27,936 nucleotides of DNA from Paludibacteraceae bacterium (GCA_017542915.1 JAFXWI010000010.1:1-27936); one strand, 5' to 3'; shown: positions 1 to 8,427, numbered from the stretch's first letter. Program-made: numbers and translations. The notes: generated from the sequence alone by a model not told the origin.

Positions 1-1269
1 CTACGTATCGCTTCCATCATCGGTATTGTCGGGCTCAGTGTTCCTATCTCGCGGATGATTATATCTGCTGTCTATTATTGCTTTGAGGGCTATGTGATCA
101 TCTATCGTTCGTGGGCGGTCGCGTCGTGGGCGCAAATCACTATCCCCGCCTTTTTGCTGGTGTGGTACAGTATCGAGTTATGGTGGCAAACAAATAAACA
201 GAATATAACTATGGAAGAGAAAAACAAACATTTTTGGAAGAAGATCATGATCGTAGCACTTTGTGTGTTGGCATTAGGATCTGTAACTACAGCCGTTTTT
301 TGGGCAAGCGAATGGTATGCACATCGCCATCGGGTTATTTATTGGGAAACGCCAACTCGATATATCTCTAAGCATATCCAGTTGGTATATGGGTATCATG
401 GTAATATATCTTTTGAGCGCCTCAGAGATGCTCGTACCGGTGAGTTTACGACGCCGGAGTTGGACCATGTGTTCATAAATGAATATAACTCAGAGGACAG
501 TCTGGTAGTCTTTCGGTCGTTTGACCACAAGCGCGGATATGTCAATGTGAATACCGGCAAGATCGTTATCCCTGCCCAATTCAACCGTGCTTGGAACTTC
601 TACGAAGGGCTTGCGGCGGTGTTCGTAGATGGCTACGTATGGTTTATCAATGAGAACGGAGAAATGGCTTTTAAAGAAGTATTTCCTATTGTCTATGATG
701 ATGACTATAACAGTATCGCCTTTCGGTTCCATCATGGTCTTTGCGTCATGAGGACGATGGAAGGCAAATGGGGTATGATCAATACAAAGGGAGAATGGAT
801 AGTAGAGCCTATTTATACCGTCCTTTCTGCACCGCAATTAGGTTCACGAATTGTCGGTGACGGTACCCATTACGGATTGTTGGACTTAGAGGGAAACATC
901 ATTCTGCCGGTGGAGTACGATGATATTCATCTCTCCAATAGGGAGGGGTGCCTGATGTTAGTCAAAGACGGACGGGCTAAACTGGTAAATCGCGAACTGG
1001 AGACGGTAGAGCCCTTCGTGTTTGATAGAACATTCCTGCTTTCTTACGTCGATGGCTATCGTGATTCGGAAGAGGAGGCAACGTCTGTTCATCCTAAGTA
1101 TTTTGGCTATCAAATAGGAGAGTATTGTGGCGTGCTGGACGATCAGGGACACGTGATTATCCCTGCGATATACGATTGGATTCGTATCGCCGGAGAACAT
1201 CTGTTTGAGGCTACTCTTTCCAGCCAAGAGAGGATCATGCTCAATCATAAAGGCGAAAGAGTGAAGTGA
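1..1269 (+). CDS. Membrane-anchored WG-repeat protein, 5' end outside window
   Basis: The reading frame is open from base 1, so the gene starts upstream of the window; 422 residues are visible. The first ~110 residues hold about three hydrophobic segments, the last one being KKIMIVALCVLALGSV. The rest is a series of WG-type repeats, each with a Gly-hydrophobic core such as RGYVNVNTGKIVIPAQF, KWGMINTKGEWIVEPIY, YGLLDLEGNIILPVEYD and YCGVLDDQGHVIIPAIYD. WG repeats form beta-rich scaffolds, usually extracytoplasmic, with no known catalytic role; substrate and partner cannot be read from the sequence. An internal ATG at 211 (MEEKNKHFWKK) directly before the last membrane segment could be an alternative start, which would make the upstream part a separate or fused membrane domain. 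No stop separates the two, so I keep one partial gene. Confidence 0.75.
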   Translation, partial: LRIASIIGIVGLSVPISRMIISAVYYCFEGYVIIYRSWAVASWAQITIPAFLLVWYSIELWWQTNKQNITMEEKNKHFWKKIMIVALCVLALGSVTTAVFWASEWYAHRHRVIYWETPTRYISKHIQLVYGYHGNISFERLRDARTGEFTTPELDHVFINEYNSEDSLVVFRSFDHKRGYVNVNTGKIVIPAQFNRAWNFYEGLAAVFVDGYVWFINENGEMAFKEVFPIVYDDDYNSIAFRFHHGLCVMRTMEGKWGMINTKGEWIVEPIYTVLSAPQLGSRIVGDGTHYGLLDLEGNIILPVEYDDIHLSNREGCLMLVKDGRAKLVNRELETVEPFVFDRTFLLSYVDGYRDSEEEATSVHPKYFGYQIGEYCGVLDDQGHVIIPAIYDWIRIAGEHLFEATLSSQERIMLNHKGERVK

Positions 1270-1320
1270 AATTTATGTACGATGTACAAATGTACGATGT
1301 ACGAAGGATGTACGAAGTAG
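1267..1320 (+). repeat. Tandem ATGTACGA-type repeat after the WG-protein stop
   Basis: About five imperfect copies of the 8-mer ATGTACGA (or ATGTACAA) follow the stop codon immediately and end where the terminator stem starts. It belongs to the class of short degenerate repeats found at many gene borders in this window. Confidence 0.7.
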
Positions 1321-1359
1321 GAAAAATCGCTCAAATCGGGCGATTTTTCGCTTTTTATT
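1321..1359 (+). terminator. Intrinsic terminator
   Basis: A perfect 10-bp inverted repeat, GAAAAATCGC (1321-1330) with GCGATTTTTC (1340-1349) and a 9-nt loop, is followed by GCTTTTTATTT. It ends the WG-protein transcript. Its T-tract abuts and slightly overlaps the -33 box of the next promoter. Confidence 0.8.
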
Positions 1360-1389
1360 TGCATATGTGCCAAAAAAGCAGTACCTTTG
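1358..1389 (+). promoter_or_regulatory. Bacteroidota-type promoter for the SulP-cysteine unit
   Basis: TTTG at 1358-1361, a 20-bp spacer, and TACCTTTG at 1382-1389 match the Bacteroidota sigma-ABfr consensus TTTG-N19-21-TAnnTTTG. The expected start of transcription is a few bases downstream, giving a leader of about 45 nt before the ATG at 1441. Confidence 0.85.
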
Positions 1390-1440
1390 CACCCGGTTTT
1401 AAAATATCATCACTAAATAAGGGAAGCATAGAGAGTATTT

Positions 1441-3186
1441 ATGAAAGAATCAATCAAAGAAGTCTTTTCGCCGAAGTTGTTCCAGACACTTCGTCAGTAT
1501 AACCGTGCGCAGTTCGGTCAAGATGCGTTGGCAGGTATCATCGTAGGTATTGTAGCGATCCCCCTCGCCATCGCTTTCGGTATATCGTCGGGTGTAGGTC
1601 CGACGGAAGGCTTGGTGACGGCAATCATCGCCGGTCTGCTGATCTCCATGTTCGGCGGCAGCAAGGTGCAGATAGGCGGTCCTACGGGTGCGTTCATCGT
1701 CATCATCTACGGCATCATCCAGCAGTACGGTCTGAGCGGTCTGATGATCGCTACCATCATGGCGGGTATTCTGCTCATTGTGATGGGTATAGCGCATCTG
1801 GGTTCGGTCATTAAGTTCGTGCCGTACCCCGTCATCGTCGGTTTCACTGCAGGTATCGCCGTGACGATCTTCTCTACCCAGATGAACGATTTCTTCGGTC
1901 TCGGGCTGAGCGATGTACCGGCTAACTTCGTGGATAAATGGATCTATTACGCGCAGCATTTCAGCGTCAACGGGTGGGCTTTGGCAATCGGTGCTTTCTC
2001 GCTGTTCGTATGTATCTTCATGCCTAAGCTGACGAAACGTATCCCGGGTTCGTTGGCAGCTATCGTGTTCGCCACTTTTGCGTTGTGGCTGCTCAAGAGG
2101 TATGCTCCGGAGTCATGGGGTGTAGCGTCGGTGCAGACCATCGGCGACCTCTACGCTTTGCCGCACGGCATCCCGGCTCCTCATCTGCCCCAGATGGAGT
2201 TGGCGGAAGGTGAGTCGTTCTTCACGCTGATACAGAAACTGTTCCCCTCTGCCTTCACGATCGCTATGCTCGGCGCTATCGAGAGCTTGCTGAGTGCGAT
2301 GGTGGCAGACGGTGTGATAGGCGACAAGCATAACTCGAACACCGAGCTCATCGGGCAAGGTATAGCGAACGTAGTGGTGCCGTTCTTCGGCGGTATTCCG
2401 GCTACAGGTGCGATCGCTCGTACGATGACGAACATCAACAACGGTGGTCGTACGCCGGTAGCAGGTATCATCCATGCGGTGGTGCTGCTGCTCGTGCTGC
2501 TGTTCTTAGGTCAGCTCGTGGGGCTCATCCCGATGGCGTGTCTGGCAGCGGTGCTGATCATGGTGGCTTACTCGATGAGCGGATGGAAGACGATAGTGGG
2601 TCTTTTCAAACACCGCAACCGTGATTTCTGGGTGCTGATGACCACTTTCTTCCTGACGGTGATCTTCGATCTGACGGTCGCTATAGAGGTAGGTCTGCTG
2701 TTGGCGATGGTGCTGTTCCTGATGCGTACCAACGAAGAGACGCATATCCGTACCTTCCATAACGAGATCGACCCGAACGAAGATACCGAGAGTAACCTCA
2801 ACCTCGAGCACTTGACCGTTCCCGAGGGTGTGGAGGTGTACGAGATCGACGGTCCGTATTTCTTCGGTATAGCGAACCGTTTCGATGAGATCATGAGCCA
2901 TGTGTCGGGTAAGGACTATCCGGTGCGTATCATCCGTATGCGTAAGGTGCCGTTCGTCGATTCGACGGCGATGCATAACCTCGCTATGCTCATTCAGCGT
3001 TCGCACAAAGAGGGTATCACGATCATCCTCTCCGGCGTGAACGACCACGTGCATAAACAGCTGCTGCAAGGCGGTATCGAGCAGCAGATGGATCCGCATA
3101 ATATCTGCGCGAATATCCATTTCGCTCTCCGCCGCGCGGAAGACCTGCTAATGAACATGGGACAAGGGACAATGGACAAAGGATAA
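1441..3186 (+). CDS. SulP-family anion transporter with STAS domain
   Basis: 581 residues, normal for the family. The N-terminal ~430 residues are hydrophobic and carry SulP signatures: DALAGIIVGIVAIPLAIAFGISSG near residue 28, then GGPTGAFIV and PATGAIARTMTNINNGG. The C-terminal ~120 residues form a cytoplasmic STAS domain with the motif FVDSTAMH (Ser508 at the usual phospho-acceptor position of STAS folds). The family exchanges or symports sulfate, bicarbonate or other anions across the inner membrane. Sulfate is attractive here because cysK and cysE follow in the same unit, but bicarbonate cannot be excluded from sequence. First gene behind the promoter at 1358-1389; the next gene starts 9 bp after its stop. 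The last residues (MGQGTMDKG) and the stop are encoded by a 7-bp tandem repeat. Confidence 0.9.
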   Translation: MKESIKEVFSPKLFQTLRQYNRAQFGQDALAGIIVGIVAIPLAIAFGISSGVGPTEGLVTAIIAGLLISMFGGSKVQIGGPTGAFIVIIYGIIQQYGLSGLMIATIMAGILLIVMGIAHLGSVIKFVPYPVIVGFTAGIAVTIFSTQMNDFFGLGLSDVPANFVDKWIYYAQHFSVNGWALAIGAFSLFVCIFMPKLTKRIPGSLAAIVFATFALWLLKRYAPESWGVASVQTIGDLYALPHGIPAPHLPQMELAEGESFFTLIQKLFPSAFTIAMLGAIESLLSAMVADGVIGDKHNSNTELIGQGIANVVVPFFGGIPATGAIARTMTNINNGGRTPVAGIIHAVVLLLVLLFLGQLVGLIPMACLAAVLIMVAYSMSGWKTIVGLFKHRNRDFWVLMTTFFLTVIFDLTVAIEVGLLLAMVLFLMRTNEETHIRTFHNEIDPNEDTESNLNLEHLTVPEGVEVYEIDGPYFFGIANRFDEIMSHVSGKDYPVRIIRMRKVPFVDSTAMHNLAMLIQRSHKEGITIILSGVNDHVHKQLLQGGIEQQMDPHNICANIHFALRRAEDLLMNMGQGTMDKG

Positions 3187-3191
3187 AGGAC
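3160..3191 (+). repeat. GGACAAN heptamer repeat across the SulP stop codon
   Basis: Four heptamers GGACAAG, GGACAAT, GGACAAA, GGATAAA plus a partial GGAC. The fourth unit supplies the SulP TAA stop (3184-3186) through the change of C to T. The repeat therefore forms the protein's extreme C-terminus and the spacer to the next gene. Confidence 0.75.
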
Positions 3192-3195
3192 TAAA

Positions 3196-4950
3196 ATGAT
3201 TCGACTGTTACACATATGTGCTCTTTGGTGCTGCGTCATAGGGATGCAGGCGATGACGATTCCGCAGGGATCGCTCTATTTCGACAATACCAAGACCGGA
3301 TATTCCACCGTCAAGATGGTGTACGGTAGAGACGATATATCCGAGACGCATGTGTTGGATATGAGCTTTGACGGACAGAAATGGGCGGTCTCCATCGCTC
3401 AGACCGTCAATGACATCTATCGTTTTACGTTTGTAGGCGGTCAGATCGAAGCCGGTACGTACGACCAGCGGTTCAGCGATTTCAAGGAGTATATCAGCCA
3501 TACGCTCAACATCAACCGCACCGCTACCTCCGATGCACAGATGAGCGCAGGAGAGATCTTCGTTCCCGTAAACGGCGATAACTGGGCACAAGGCACATGG
3601 ATGAACCTTGCCGTCTGGGAGAGTACTCAAGGCGGACAGACCGGTTCGGTCACACCCAGCGGTAACCTGCCGATCGTCTATCTCAATACCACCGACGGCG
3701 TAGCCATCACCAGCAAAGAGGAGTATATCACCGGCTCGCTCTATATCGATCCGCTCAACACAGGCTACGACGCCTTGGGCAGCAGCGAAACACCGGTGAC
3801 CGGACAGTTCAAAGGACGAGGCAACTGGACGTGGAACGGCTTTGACAAGAAACCCTACCGCATCAAGTTCGACGCCAAGCAGAAAGTGCTCGGCATGCCC
3901 AAAAACAAACACTGGTGTCTCTTGGCGGGCGCGGACGATAACCTCGGTTATCTGAAGAACTATATCGGTTTCAAGCTCAGCGAAGCGATCGGTCTGAGAT
4001 GGACACCCGGTCTGGTGCCGGTGGAACTGGTGATGAACGGTCAGTACCAAGGTATCTATTTTCTGACCGAACAGATCCGCGTTGGTTCCAACCGTGTGGA
4101 TGTCACCGAGCAGGAGGATAACGCCCTTGATTCCGTCAGCGGAGGTTGGCTCGTGGAGATCGATAACTACTACGAGGAGGGCAATGTCACCCTCTACGAA
4201 GGAAACGGTCAACAGGTGTGGGTCACGATGAAGAGTCCCGAGATCCTCTCAACCCAACAGCGTACCTATATCGAGAACCAACTCAACGGGCTCAATACCG
4301 CTATCTGGGGCTCTAACGAGACGGATGTCTGGAACCGAATCGACCTTGACGAAGCCGTCAAATACTACCTCGTGCAGGAGATCATGGAGGACTGTGAGAG
4401 TTATCACGGCAGTTGCTACCTCTACAAAGACCGTGACCGGAACGGTATAGCCGAGAAGTGGTTCTTCGGACCCGTATGGGATTTCGGCAATGCCTATAAC
4501 CGAGGCAGGGAGACGTGGATATACGACAACCCGACCTTCCCTCAGTACTGGATCGGACAGCTCGCTACATGGCCTGCTTTCCAAGAGAAACTCCGGGAGT
4601 ACTGGTGGATCTTCTACCACGATCAGCAGAGCGACGTCCGTTCTGAGATCAGTACGTTTGCCTCTCTGGTCGCCGTAGCAGCCCAACGCGATGCGCAGCT
4701 CTGGAACGGCACACAGAACTACTGCGAGAACAGCAACATGAGCGCCAAACGCGATGCGTTCCTCGATAAGTTCAACGGACGTATCAACTGGCTCTACCGT
4801 CAATGGGGCGAAGGCACCCGTCCGGCTACGTGGGGCACGGAGAACACCCAAGACCCTTCATCGCAACCGACCAAGATCATCCGCCACGTACAAGTGCTCC
4901 TCCTCCGTAACGGGCAGGCATATGACCTATTCGGACGCAAAATAGAATAA
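3196..4950 (+). CDS. Secreted CotH-kinase-like protein with short C-terminal tail
   Basis: 584 residues. It begins with a hydrophobic signal-type segment (MIRLLHICALWCCVIGMQAM). Residues ~20-145 are a beta-rich domain I cannot assign. Residues ~160-530 match the CotH protein family: GRGNWTW (207-213), KKPYRIKFD (218-226), NKHWCLLAG, ELVMNGQYQGIYFLTEQI and WDFGNA (428-433). CotH proteins have an atypical kinase fold and phosphorylate spore-coat proteins in Bacillus; in Bacteroidota they are secreted proteins of largely unknown substrate. The C-terminus, after a Ser/Pro/Gln-rich linker, is a tail ending GQAYDLFGRKIE like other secreted proteins in this window. It sits in the middle of what is otherwise a cysteine/anion gene unit (9 bp after SulP, 5 bp before the next gene), an odd place for a surface protein. 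Confidence 0.85.
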   Translation: MIRLLHICALWCCVIGMQAMTIPQGSLYFDNTKTGYSTVKMVYGRDDISETHVLDMSFDGQKWAVSIAQTVNDIYRFTFVGGQIEAGTYDQRFSDFKEYISHTLNINRTATSDAQMSAGEIFVPVNGDNWAQGTWMNLAVWESTQGGQTGSVTPSGNLPIVYLNTTDGVAITSKEEYITGSLYIDPLNTGYDALGSSETPVTGQFKGRGNWTWNGFDKKPYRIKFDAKQKVLGMPKNKHWCLLAGADDNLGYLKNYIGFKLSEAIGLRWTPGLVPVELVMNGQYQGIYFLTEQIRVGSNRVDVTEQEDNALDSVSGGWLVEIDNYYEEGNVTLYEGNGQQVWVTMKSPEILSTQQRTYIENQLNGLNTAIWGSNETDVWNRIDLDEAVKYYLVQEIMEDCESYHGSCYLYKDRDRNGIAEKWFFGPVWDFGNAYNRGRETWIYDNPTFPQYWIGQLATWPAFQEKLREYWWIFYHDQQSDVRSEISTFASLVAVAAQRDAQLWNGTQNYCENSNMSAKRDAFLDKFNGRINWLYRQWGEGTRPATWGTENTQDPSSQPTKIIRHVQVLLLRNGQAYDLFGRKIE

Positions 4951-4955
4951 CGACT

Positions 4956-5426
4956 ATGACAAACGAAGAAATAGAAGCTCGTGCTCAACGGGCAACGGAT
5001 TTGTTCAAACAAGGGTATAACTGCTCGCAGGCGGTGTTTGCTTCGTGTGCGGATTTATACGGCATCACCGATGAGTCATTGGCGCTCCGCCTCTCTGCCT
5101 CGTTCGGAGGCGGTATGGGAAGGATGCGTATGGTGTGCGGTGCTGCCTCCGGCATGTTCATGCTCGCCGGACTGCAGAACGGCTCCTCTACACCCCATGA
5201 CAACGAAGGTAAGATGGCAAACTACGCGTTCGTGCAGCAGCTTGCCGGTGAGTTCAAAGCCCAATACGGTTCGCTCATCTGCGCAGAACTCTTAGGACTT
5301 GCATCGAAACCGCAAGACCCCAAACCCGAAGAGCGGACACAACAGTATTACGAAAAAAGACCCTGCTCCGAAATGGTGGCACAGGCAGTTAGAATATTTC
5401 TTAAGACCGCTTCGCTGAAAGAATAA
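4956..5426 (+). CDS. C_GCAxxG_C_C family protein (putative redox/metal protein)
   Basis: 156 residues with the family's cysteine pattern: YNCSQAV (Cys23), Cys31, the defining CGAASG (Cys61), ICAELLG (Cys109) and PCSEM (Cys137), plus a Gly-rich FGGGMGRM before the central motif. The family is small, cytosolic and of uncertain function; the conserved cysteines suggest metal binding or thiol redox work. No signal peptide is present. Its position directly before cysK and cysE in the same unit is compatible with a thiol/sulfur-related role, but that is inference. Confidence 0.9.
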   Translation: MTNEEIEARAQRATDLFKQGYNCSQAVFASCADLYGITDESLALRLSASFGGGMGRMRMVCGAASGMFMLAGLQNGSSTPHDNEGKMANYAFVQQLAGEFKAQYGSLICAELLGLASKPQDPKPEERTQQYYEKRPCSEMVAQAVRIFLKTASLKE

Positions 5427-5439
5427 AGACTAAACGCTT

Positions 5440-6327
5440 ATGATATACCATTCTTTATTAGAAATGATCGGCAAGACGCCGATGCTGGAAATCCAACCCG
5501 GCTTGCTGCTCAAGTTGGAGCGTTTTAACCCGGGTGGTTCGGTCAAAGACCGTACCGCGTTGGCGATGATCGAAGATGCGGAACGCAAAGGAGTCTTAGT
5601 ACCGGGCGCTACAATCATCGAACCTACCTCCGGCAATACCGGTGTCGGTTTGGCGTGGATCGGTCGGCTCAAAGGCTATCGTGTGATCCTCACGATGCCG
5701 GAGACGATGTCGGTAGAGCGTCGTAACCTCTTGGCTGCCTATGGTGCCGAACTCGTGCTCACTCCGGGCGCAGAAGGCATGAAAGGTGCGATCTCCAAGG
5801 CGGAAGAGCTGCGGGACAACACTCCCAATGCGGTGATCTTAGGACAGTTCACCAACCCTGCTAACCCTGCTATTCATTATACCACCACCGGACAGGAGAT
5901 CTGGGAAGACACCGCCGGACAGGTGGATGTGTTCATTGCCGGAGTCGGAACAGGCGGAACGGTCAGCGGAGTAGGGCGCGCACTCAAAGAGAAGAACATG
6001 CTCGTGGAGATCATCGCCGTAGAACCAGCATCGTCTCCCGTGCTCTCCGGCGGTCAAGCCGGACCGCATAAAATACAGGGTATCGGCGCGAACTTTGTGC
6101 CGGAGACCTATCAGGCAGGGTATATCGACCGCGTGATGACCGTTACCAACGAGGACGCTTTTGCTGCTGCTCGTTCGCTTGCCAAAGACCACGGACTGCT
6201 CGTCGGCATCTCTTCCGGCGCTGCATATTCGGCTGCTTTGCAACTGAGCCAACAACCCGACTATCAGGGCAAAAACATCGTCGTTCTCTTACCCGATACC
6301 GGCGAAAGATATTTGTCGGTGTTGTGA
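5440..6327 (+). CDS. cysK: Cysteine synthase (O-acetylserine sulfhydrylase)
   Basis: 295 residues, a typical length. It makes L-cysteine from O-acetylserine and sulfide in the cytosol using PLP. Visible landmarks are the PLP lysine Lys36 in GGSVKDR, the substrate loop TSGNTG (63-68), the phosphate-binding GTGGT (170-174), and GISSGAA near the C-terminus, whose serine faces the PLP ring nitrogen. Starts at ATG 5440, 13 bp after the previous stop. CysE, 29 bp downstream, makes its substrate, so the pair is a complete two-step serine-to-cysteine pathway. The CysK/CysM distinction is not secure from sequence alone. Confidence 0.93.
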   Translation: MIYHSLLEMIGKTPMLEIQPGLLLKLERFNPGGSVKDRTALAMIEDAERKGVLVPGATIIEPTSGNTGVGLAWIGRLKGYRVILTMPETMSVERRNLLAAYGAELVLTPGAEGMKGAISKAEELRDNTPNAVILGQFTNPANPAIHYTTTGQEIWEDTAGQVDVFIAGVGTGGTVSGVGRALKEKNMLVEIIAVEPASSPVLSGGQAGPHKIQGIGANFVPETYQAGYIDRVMTVTNEDAFAAARSLAKDHGLLVGISSGAAYSAALQLSQQPDYQGKNIVVLLPDTGERYLSVL

Positions 6328-6328
6328 G

Positions 6329-6349
6329 GTCGAAAGTCGAAAGTCGAAA
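6329..6349 (+). repeat. GTCGAAA heptamer x3 between cysK and cysE
   Basis: Three perfect copies of GTCGAAA fill most of the cysK-cysE spacer, directly after the cysK stop. A GTG at 6324 in the cysE frame would make this repeat coding; I prefer the ATG at 6357. Confidence 0.8.
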
Positions 6350-6356
6350 GGCAATA

Positions 6357-7043
6357 ATGAACGGACTTATTAACATAGCGCATTTGAAACAACTCGTGCT
6401 GCATCTGCAGGGCGAGGTATTTCCGGAGTATTATCCGGCAGTGGAGCGACCGAAAGACCTGTGCCTTCCGGAGGCGTTCTGGGAGCAGATACCCGAGATC
6501 AAACGACTCATCAACACCGATGTGGATGCTGTCCTCCATAATGACCCTGCAGTCACCGATCGGGGCGAAGTGATCCTCTCTTATCCGCTGCAATACGCGA
6601 TGATCCATTACCGTGCCGCCCATGTGCTTTACCAACTCGGCGTACCGCGTATCCCGCGTATGTTAACCGAACTCGCGCATAGCCGTACGGGTATCGATAT
6701 TCACCCTGCGGCGCAGATAGGCGACCATTTCTGTATCGATCATGGTACGGGTGTGGTCATCGGCGAGACCGCTATCATCGGTTCGCACGTGGTGTTGTAC
6801 CAAGGTGTGACGCTCGGTGCGAAGAACTTTGAGTACGATGCCGAAGGTCGTCCTATGGACGTCCCTCGTCACCCGATCTTGGAGAACCACGTCACCGTCT
6901 ATTCCAACACCTCCATCCTCGGTCGTGTCACCATCGGTCATGACACCGTCGTTGGCGGTAACATCTGGTTGACCCAAGATGTTCCTGCTAATAGTATCGT
7001 TTTGCAATCGACACCAGAAATACGAATTAAAAACAAAGCATAA
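6357..7043 (+). CDS. cysE: Serine O-acetyltransferase
   Basis: 228 residues from the ATG at 6357 (MNGLINIAHLK). It transfers acetyl from acetyl-CoA to L-serine, giving O-acetylserine for CysK. An alpha-helical N-terminal part (~1-110) precedes a left-handed beta-helix of hexapeptide repeats with the active-site stretch TGIDIHPAAQIG and DHGTGVVIGETA (catalytic-type His129, Asp114), then VTLGAK and GRVTIGHDTVVGGNIW. The C-terminus ends PEIRIKNKA and lacks a clear terminal isoleucine of the kind that inserts into CysK in the classical complex. Starting at the upstream GTG (6324) would add 11 repeat-encoded residues (RSKVESRKAI) and overlap the cysK stop, which is less likely. Confidence 0.92.
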   Translation: MNGLINIAHLKQLVLHLQGEVFPEYYPAVERPKDLCLPEAFWEQIPEIKRLINTDVDAVLHNDPAVTDRGEVILSYPLQYAMIHYRAAHVLYQLGVPRIPRMLTELAHSRTGIDIHPAAQIGDHFCIDHGTGVVIGETAIIGSHVVLYQGVTLGAKNFEYDAEGRPMDVPRHPILENHVTVYSNTSILGRVTIGHDTVVGGNIWLTQDVPANSIVLQSTPEIRIKNKA

Positions 7044-7048
7044 ATACT

Positions 7049-8413
7049 ATGAAATACTTTTTAGCTATTGTAGGTGGCGGACCGGCAGGGTATACTGCGG
7101 CGGAGATCGCTTCGAAAGCCGGAAAAGATGTCGTGCTCTTTGAGCAGAATGCGTTAGGCGGAACATGCCTGAACGTAGGTTGTATTCCTACCAAATCGCT
7201 CTTATACGGCGCCAAACAGTACTATAACGCTACTCACGCACAGAAATATGGTGTAACGGCTGAGAACGTAGCCTTCGATTTTGCTGCAATGCAGAAACGC
7301 AAGACCATCGTTGTTCGCAAACTCGTAGCCGGTATCAAACAACGCCTCAATAACGAACACTGCACGGTGGTGAGCGGAACGGCAAAAGTACTTGATAATA
7401 TCCGCCAAGTTTGGCGGATCGAGTGTAACGGGGAGATCTACGAAGCAGAGCACCTGATGATCTGTACGGGCTCGACGAACTTCGTGCCACCGATCTCGGG
7501 CATAAAGGACAACCCTGCTGTATGGGATTCGACAGACGCTTTGGCGGCTACCGAACTGCCGAAGTCGATGGTCATCGTAGGCGGTGGTGTCATAGGTATG
7601 GAGTTTGCGACCCTCTATCACGAACTCGGTGTGCCGGTAACAGTCATCGAAGCGATGCCGACGATCCTGCCGAACCTCGACCAAGAGGTCGTTCAAGTGC
7701 TGCTGGATAAATATAAGAAAGCGGGTATCAACATCCTCACGGAAACTAGAGTAGAGAAGATTGAGGGATCTGAGGTGTTTATTTCTAGTTCGTCTAGTGA
7801 ATCTAGGCCGTCTAGTTTGTCTGCTGACAAAATCCTCGTCTCCGTCGGTCGTAGAGCCAATCTCAACGGTCTCGAAGCCCTCAACGATATCGAACTCAAC
7901 CGCGGGGCGATTGTCATCGATGAGTTCTGCCAAACGAACCTGCCGAAGGTCTATGCCTGCGGTGATGTCACCGGCAAGATCATGCTTGCTCATGTCGCTT
8001 CCCGTCAAGCCGAAGTAGCAGTAGAGCATATGCTCCATGACCAAATGGTAAATGCCCAAATGGTAAATTACAATGCGATTCCGTCTGTCGTTTATACCAA
8101 CCCCGAGATAGCGTCTGTCGGTTTAACGGAAGTACAAGCCGAATCCATGGAGATCCCTGTAGAAGTACGCAAACTGCCGATGACGTTTAGTGGTCGTTTC
8201 ATGGCGGAGAACGAAGGCGAGACAGGACTTTGCAAGATGATCGTTGACAGCCGTACCGGCACCATCGTAGGTGTGCATTGTATCGGTAATCCCTGCTCGG
8301 AGTTCATCGCTGCGGCTTCGTGTGCCGTTCGCAACGGATACACCCTTTCGGATTTCCGGCAAGTGGTCTTCCCGCACCCCACCGTCAGTGAGATTTTGCA
8401 CGAGTTGTTGTAA
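7049..8413 (+). CDS. lpdA: Dihydrolipoyl dehydrogenase (FAD disulfide oxidoreductase)
   Basis: 454 residues. Landmarks: N-terminal FAD motif VGGGPAGYTAAE, redox disulfide CLNVGC (Cys40, Cys45) followed by IPTKSLL, NAD motif IVGGGVIGMEFA, FAD motif YACGDVTG, and the C-terminal HPTVSE (His443, Glu448) of the dimer partner's active site. The enzyme reoxidises dihydrolipoyl groups of 2-oxoacid dehydrogenase or glycine-cleavage complexes with NAD+. No E1/E2 or gcv genes are in the window, so the partner complex is unknown. It starts 5 bp after cysE and is the last gene of the unit. Two loops carry repeat-encoded insertions: SSSSSESRPSSL before ADKILVSVG, and QMVNAQMVN before AIPSVVYTNPE. Confidence 0.92.
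   Translation: MKYFLAIVGGGPAGYTAAEIASKAGKDVVLFEQNALGGTCLNVGCIPTKSLLYGAKQYYNATHAQKYGVTAENVAFDFAAMQKRKTIVVRKLVAGIKQRLNNEHCTVVSGTAKVLDNIRQVWRIECNGEIYEAEHLMICTGSTNFVPPISGIKDNPAVWDSTDALAATELPKSMVIVGGGVIGMEFATLYHELGVPVTVIEAMPTILPNLDQEVVQVLLDKYKKAGINILTETRVEKIEGSEVFISSSSSESRPSSLSADKILVSVGRRANLNGLEALNDIELNRGAIVIDEFCQTNLPKVYACGDVTGKIMLAHVASRQAEVAVEHMLHDQMVNAQMVNYNAIPSVVYTNPEIASVGLTEVQAESMEIPVEVRKLPMTFSGRFMAENEGETGLCKMIVDSRTGTIVGVHCIGNPCSEFIAAASCAVRNGYTLSDFRQVVFPHPTVSEILHELL
7784..7828 (+). repeat. 9-bp tandem repeat (TCTAGTNNN) inside lpdA
   Basis: Five imperfect 9-mers (TCTAGTTCG, TCTAGTGAA, TCTAGGCCG, TCTAGTTTG, TCTGCTGAC) encode the Ser-rich loop. The 9-bp unit keeps frame, so copy number could vary without a frameshift. 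Confidence 0.7.
8041..8068 (+). repeat. CCAAATGGTAAAT direct repeat inside lpdA
   Basis: Two exact 13-bp copies with a 15-bp period (8041-8053 and 8056-8068) encode QMVN-A-QMVN. The period is a multiple of three, so the reading frame is kept. Confidence 0.85.
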
Positions 8414-8427
8414 AACATATTCTAATA

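Noticed and set aside
1390..1440. Riboswitch or T-box upstream of the cysteine unit
   Set aside because: The leader after the promoter is only about 45 nt and shows no stable structure.
1266..1502. Small plus-strand frame starting in the repeat after the WG-protein gene
   Set aside because: It reads through the repeat, the terminator and the promoter and overlaps the SulP start out of frame.
3208..4212. Minus-strand open frame (334 codons) antisense to the CotH-like gene
   Set aside because: No recognisable motif, and the plus-strand frame has family motifs and a signal peptide.
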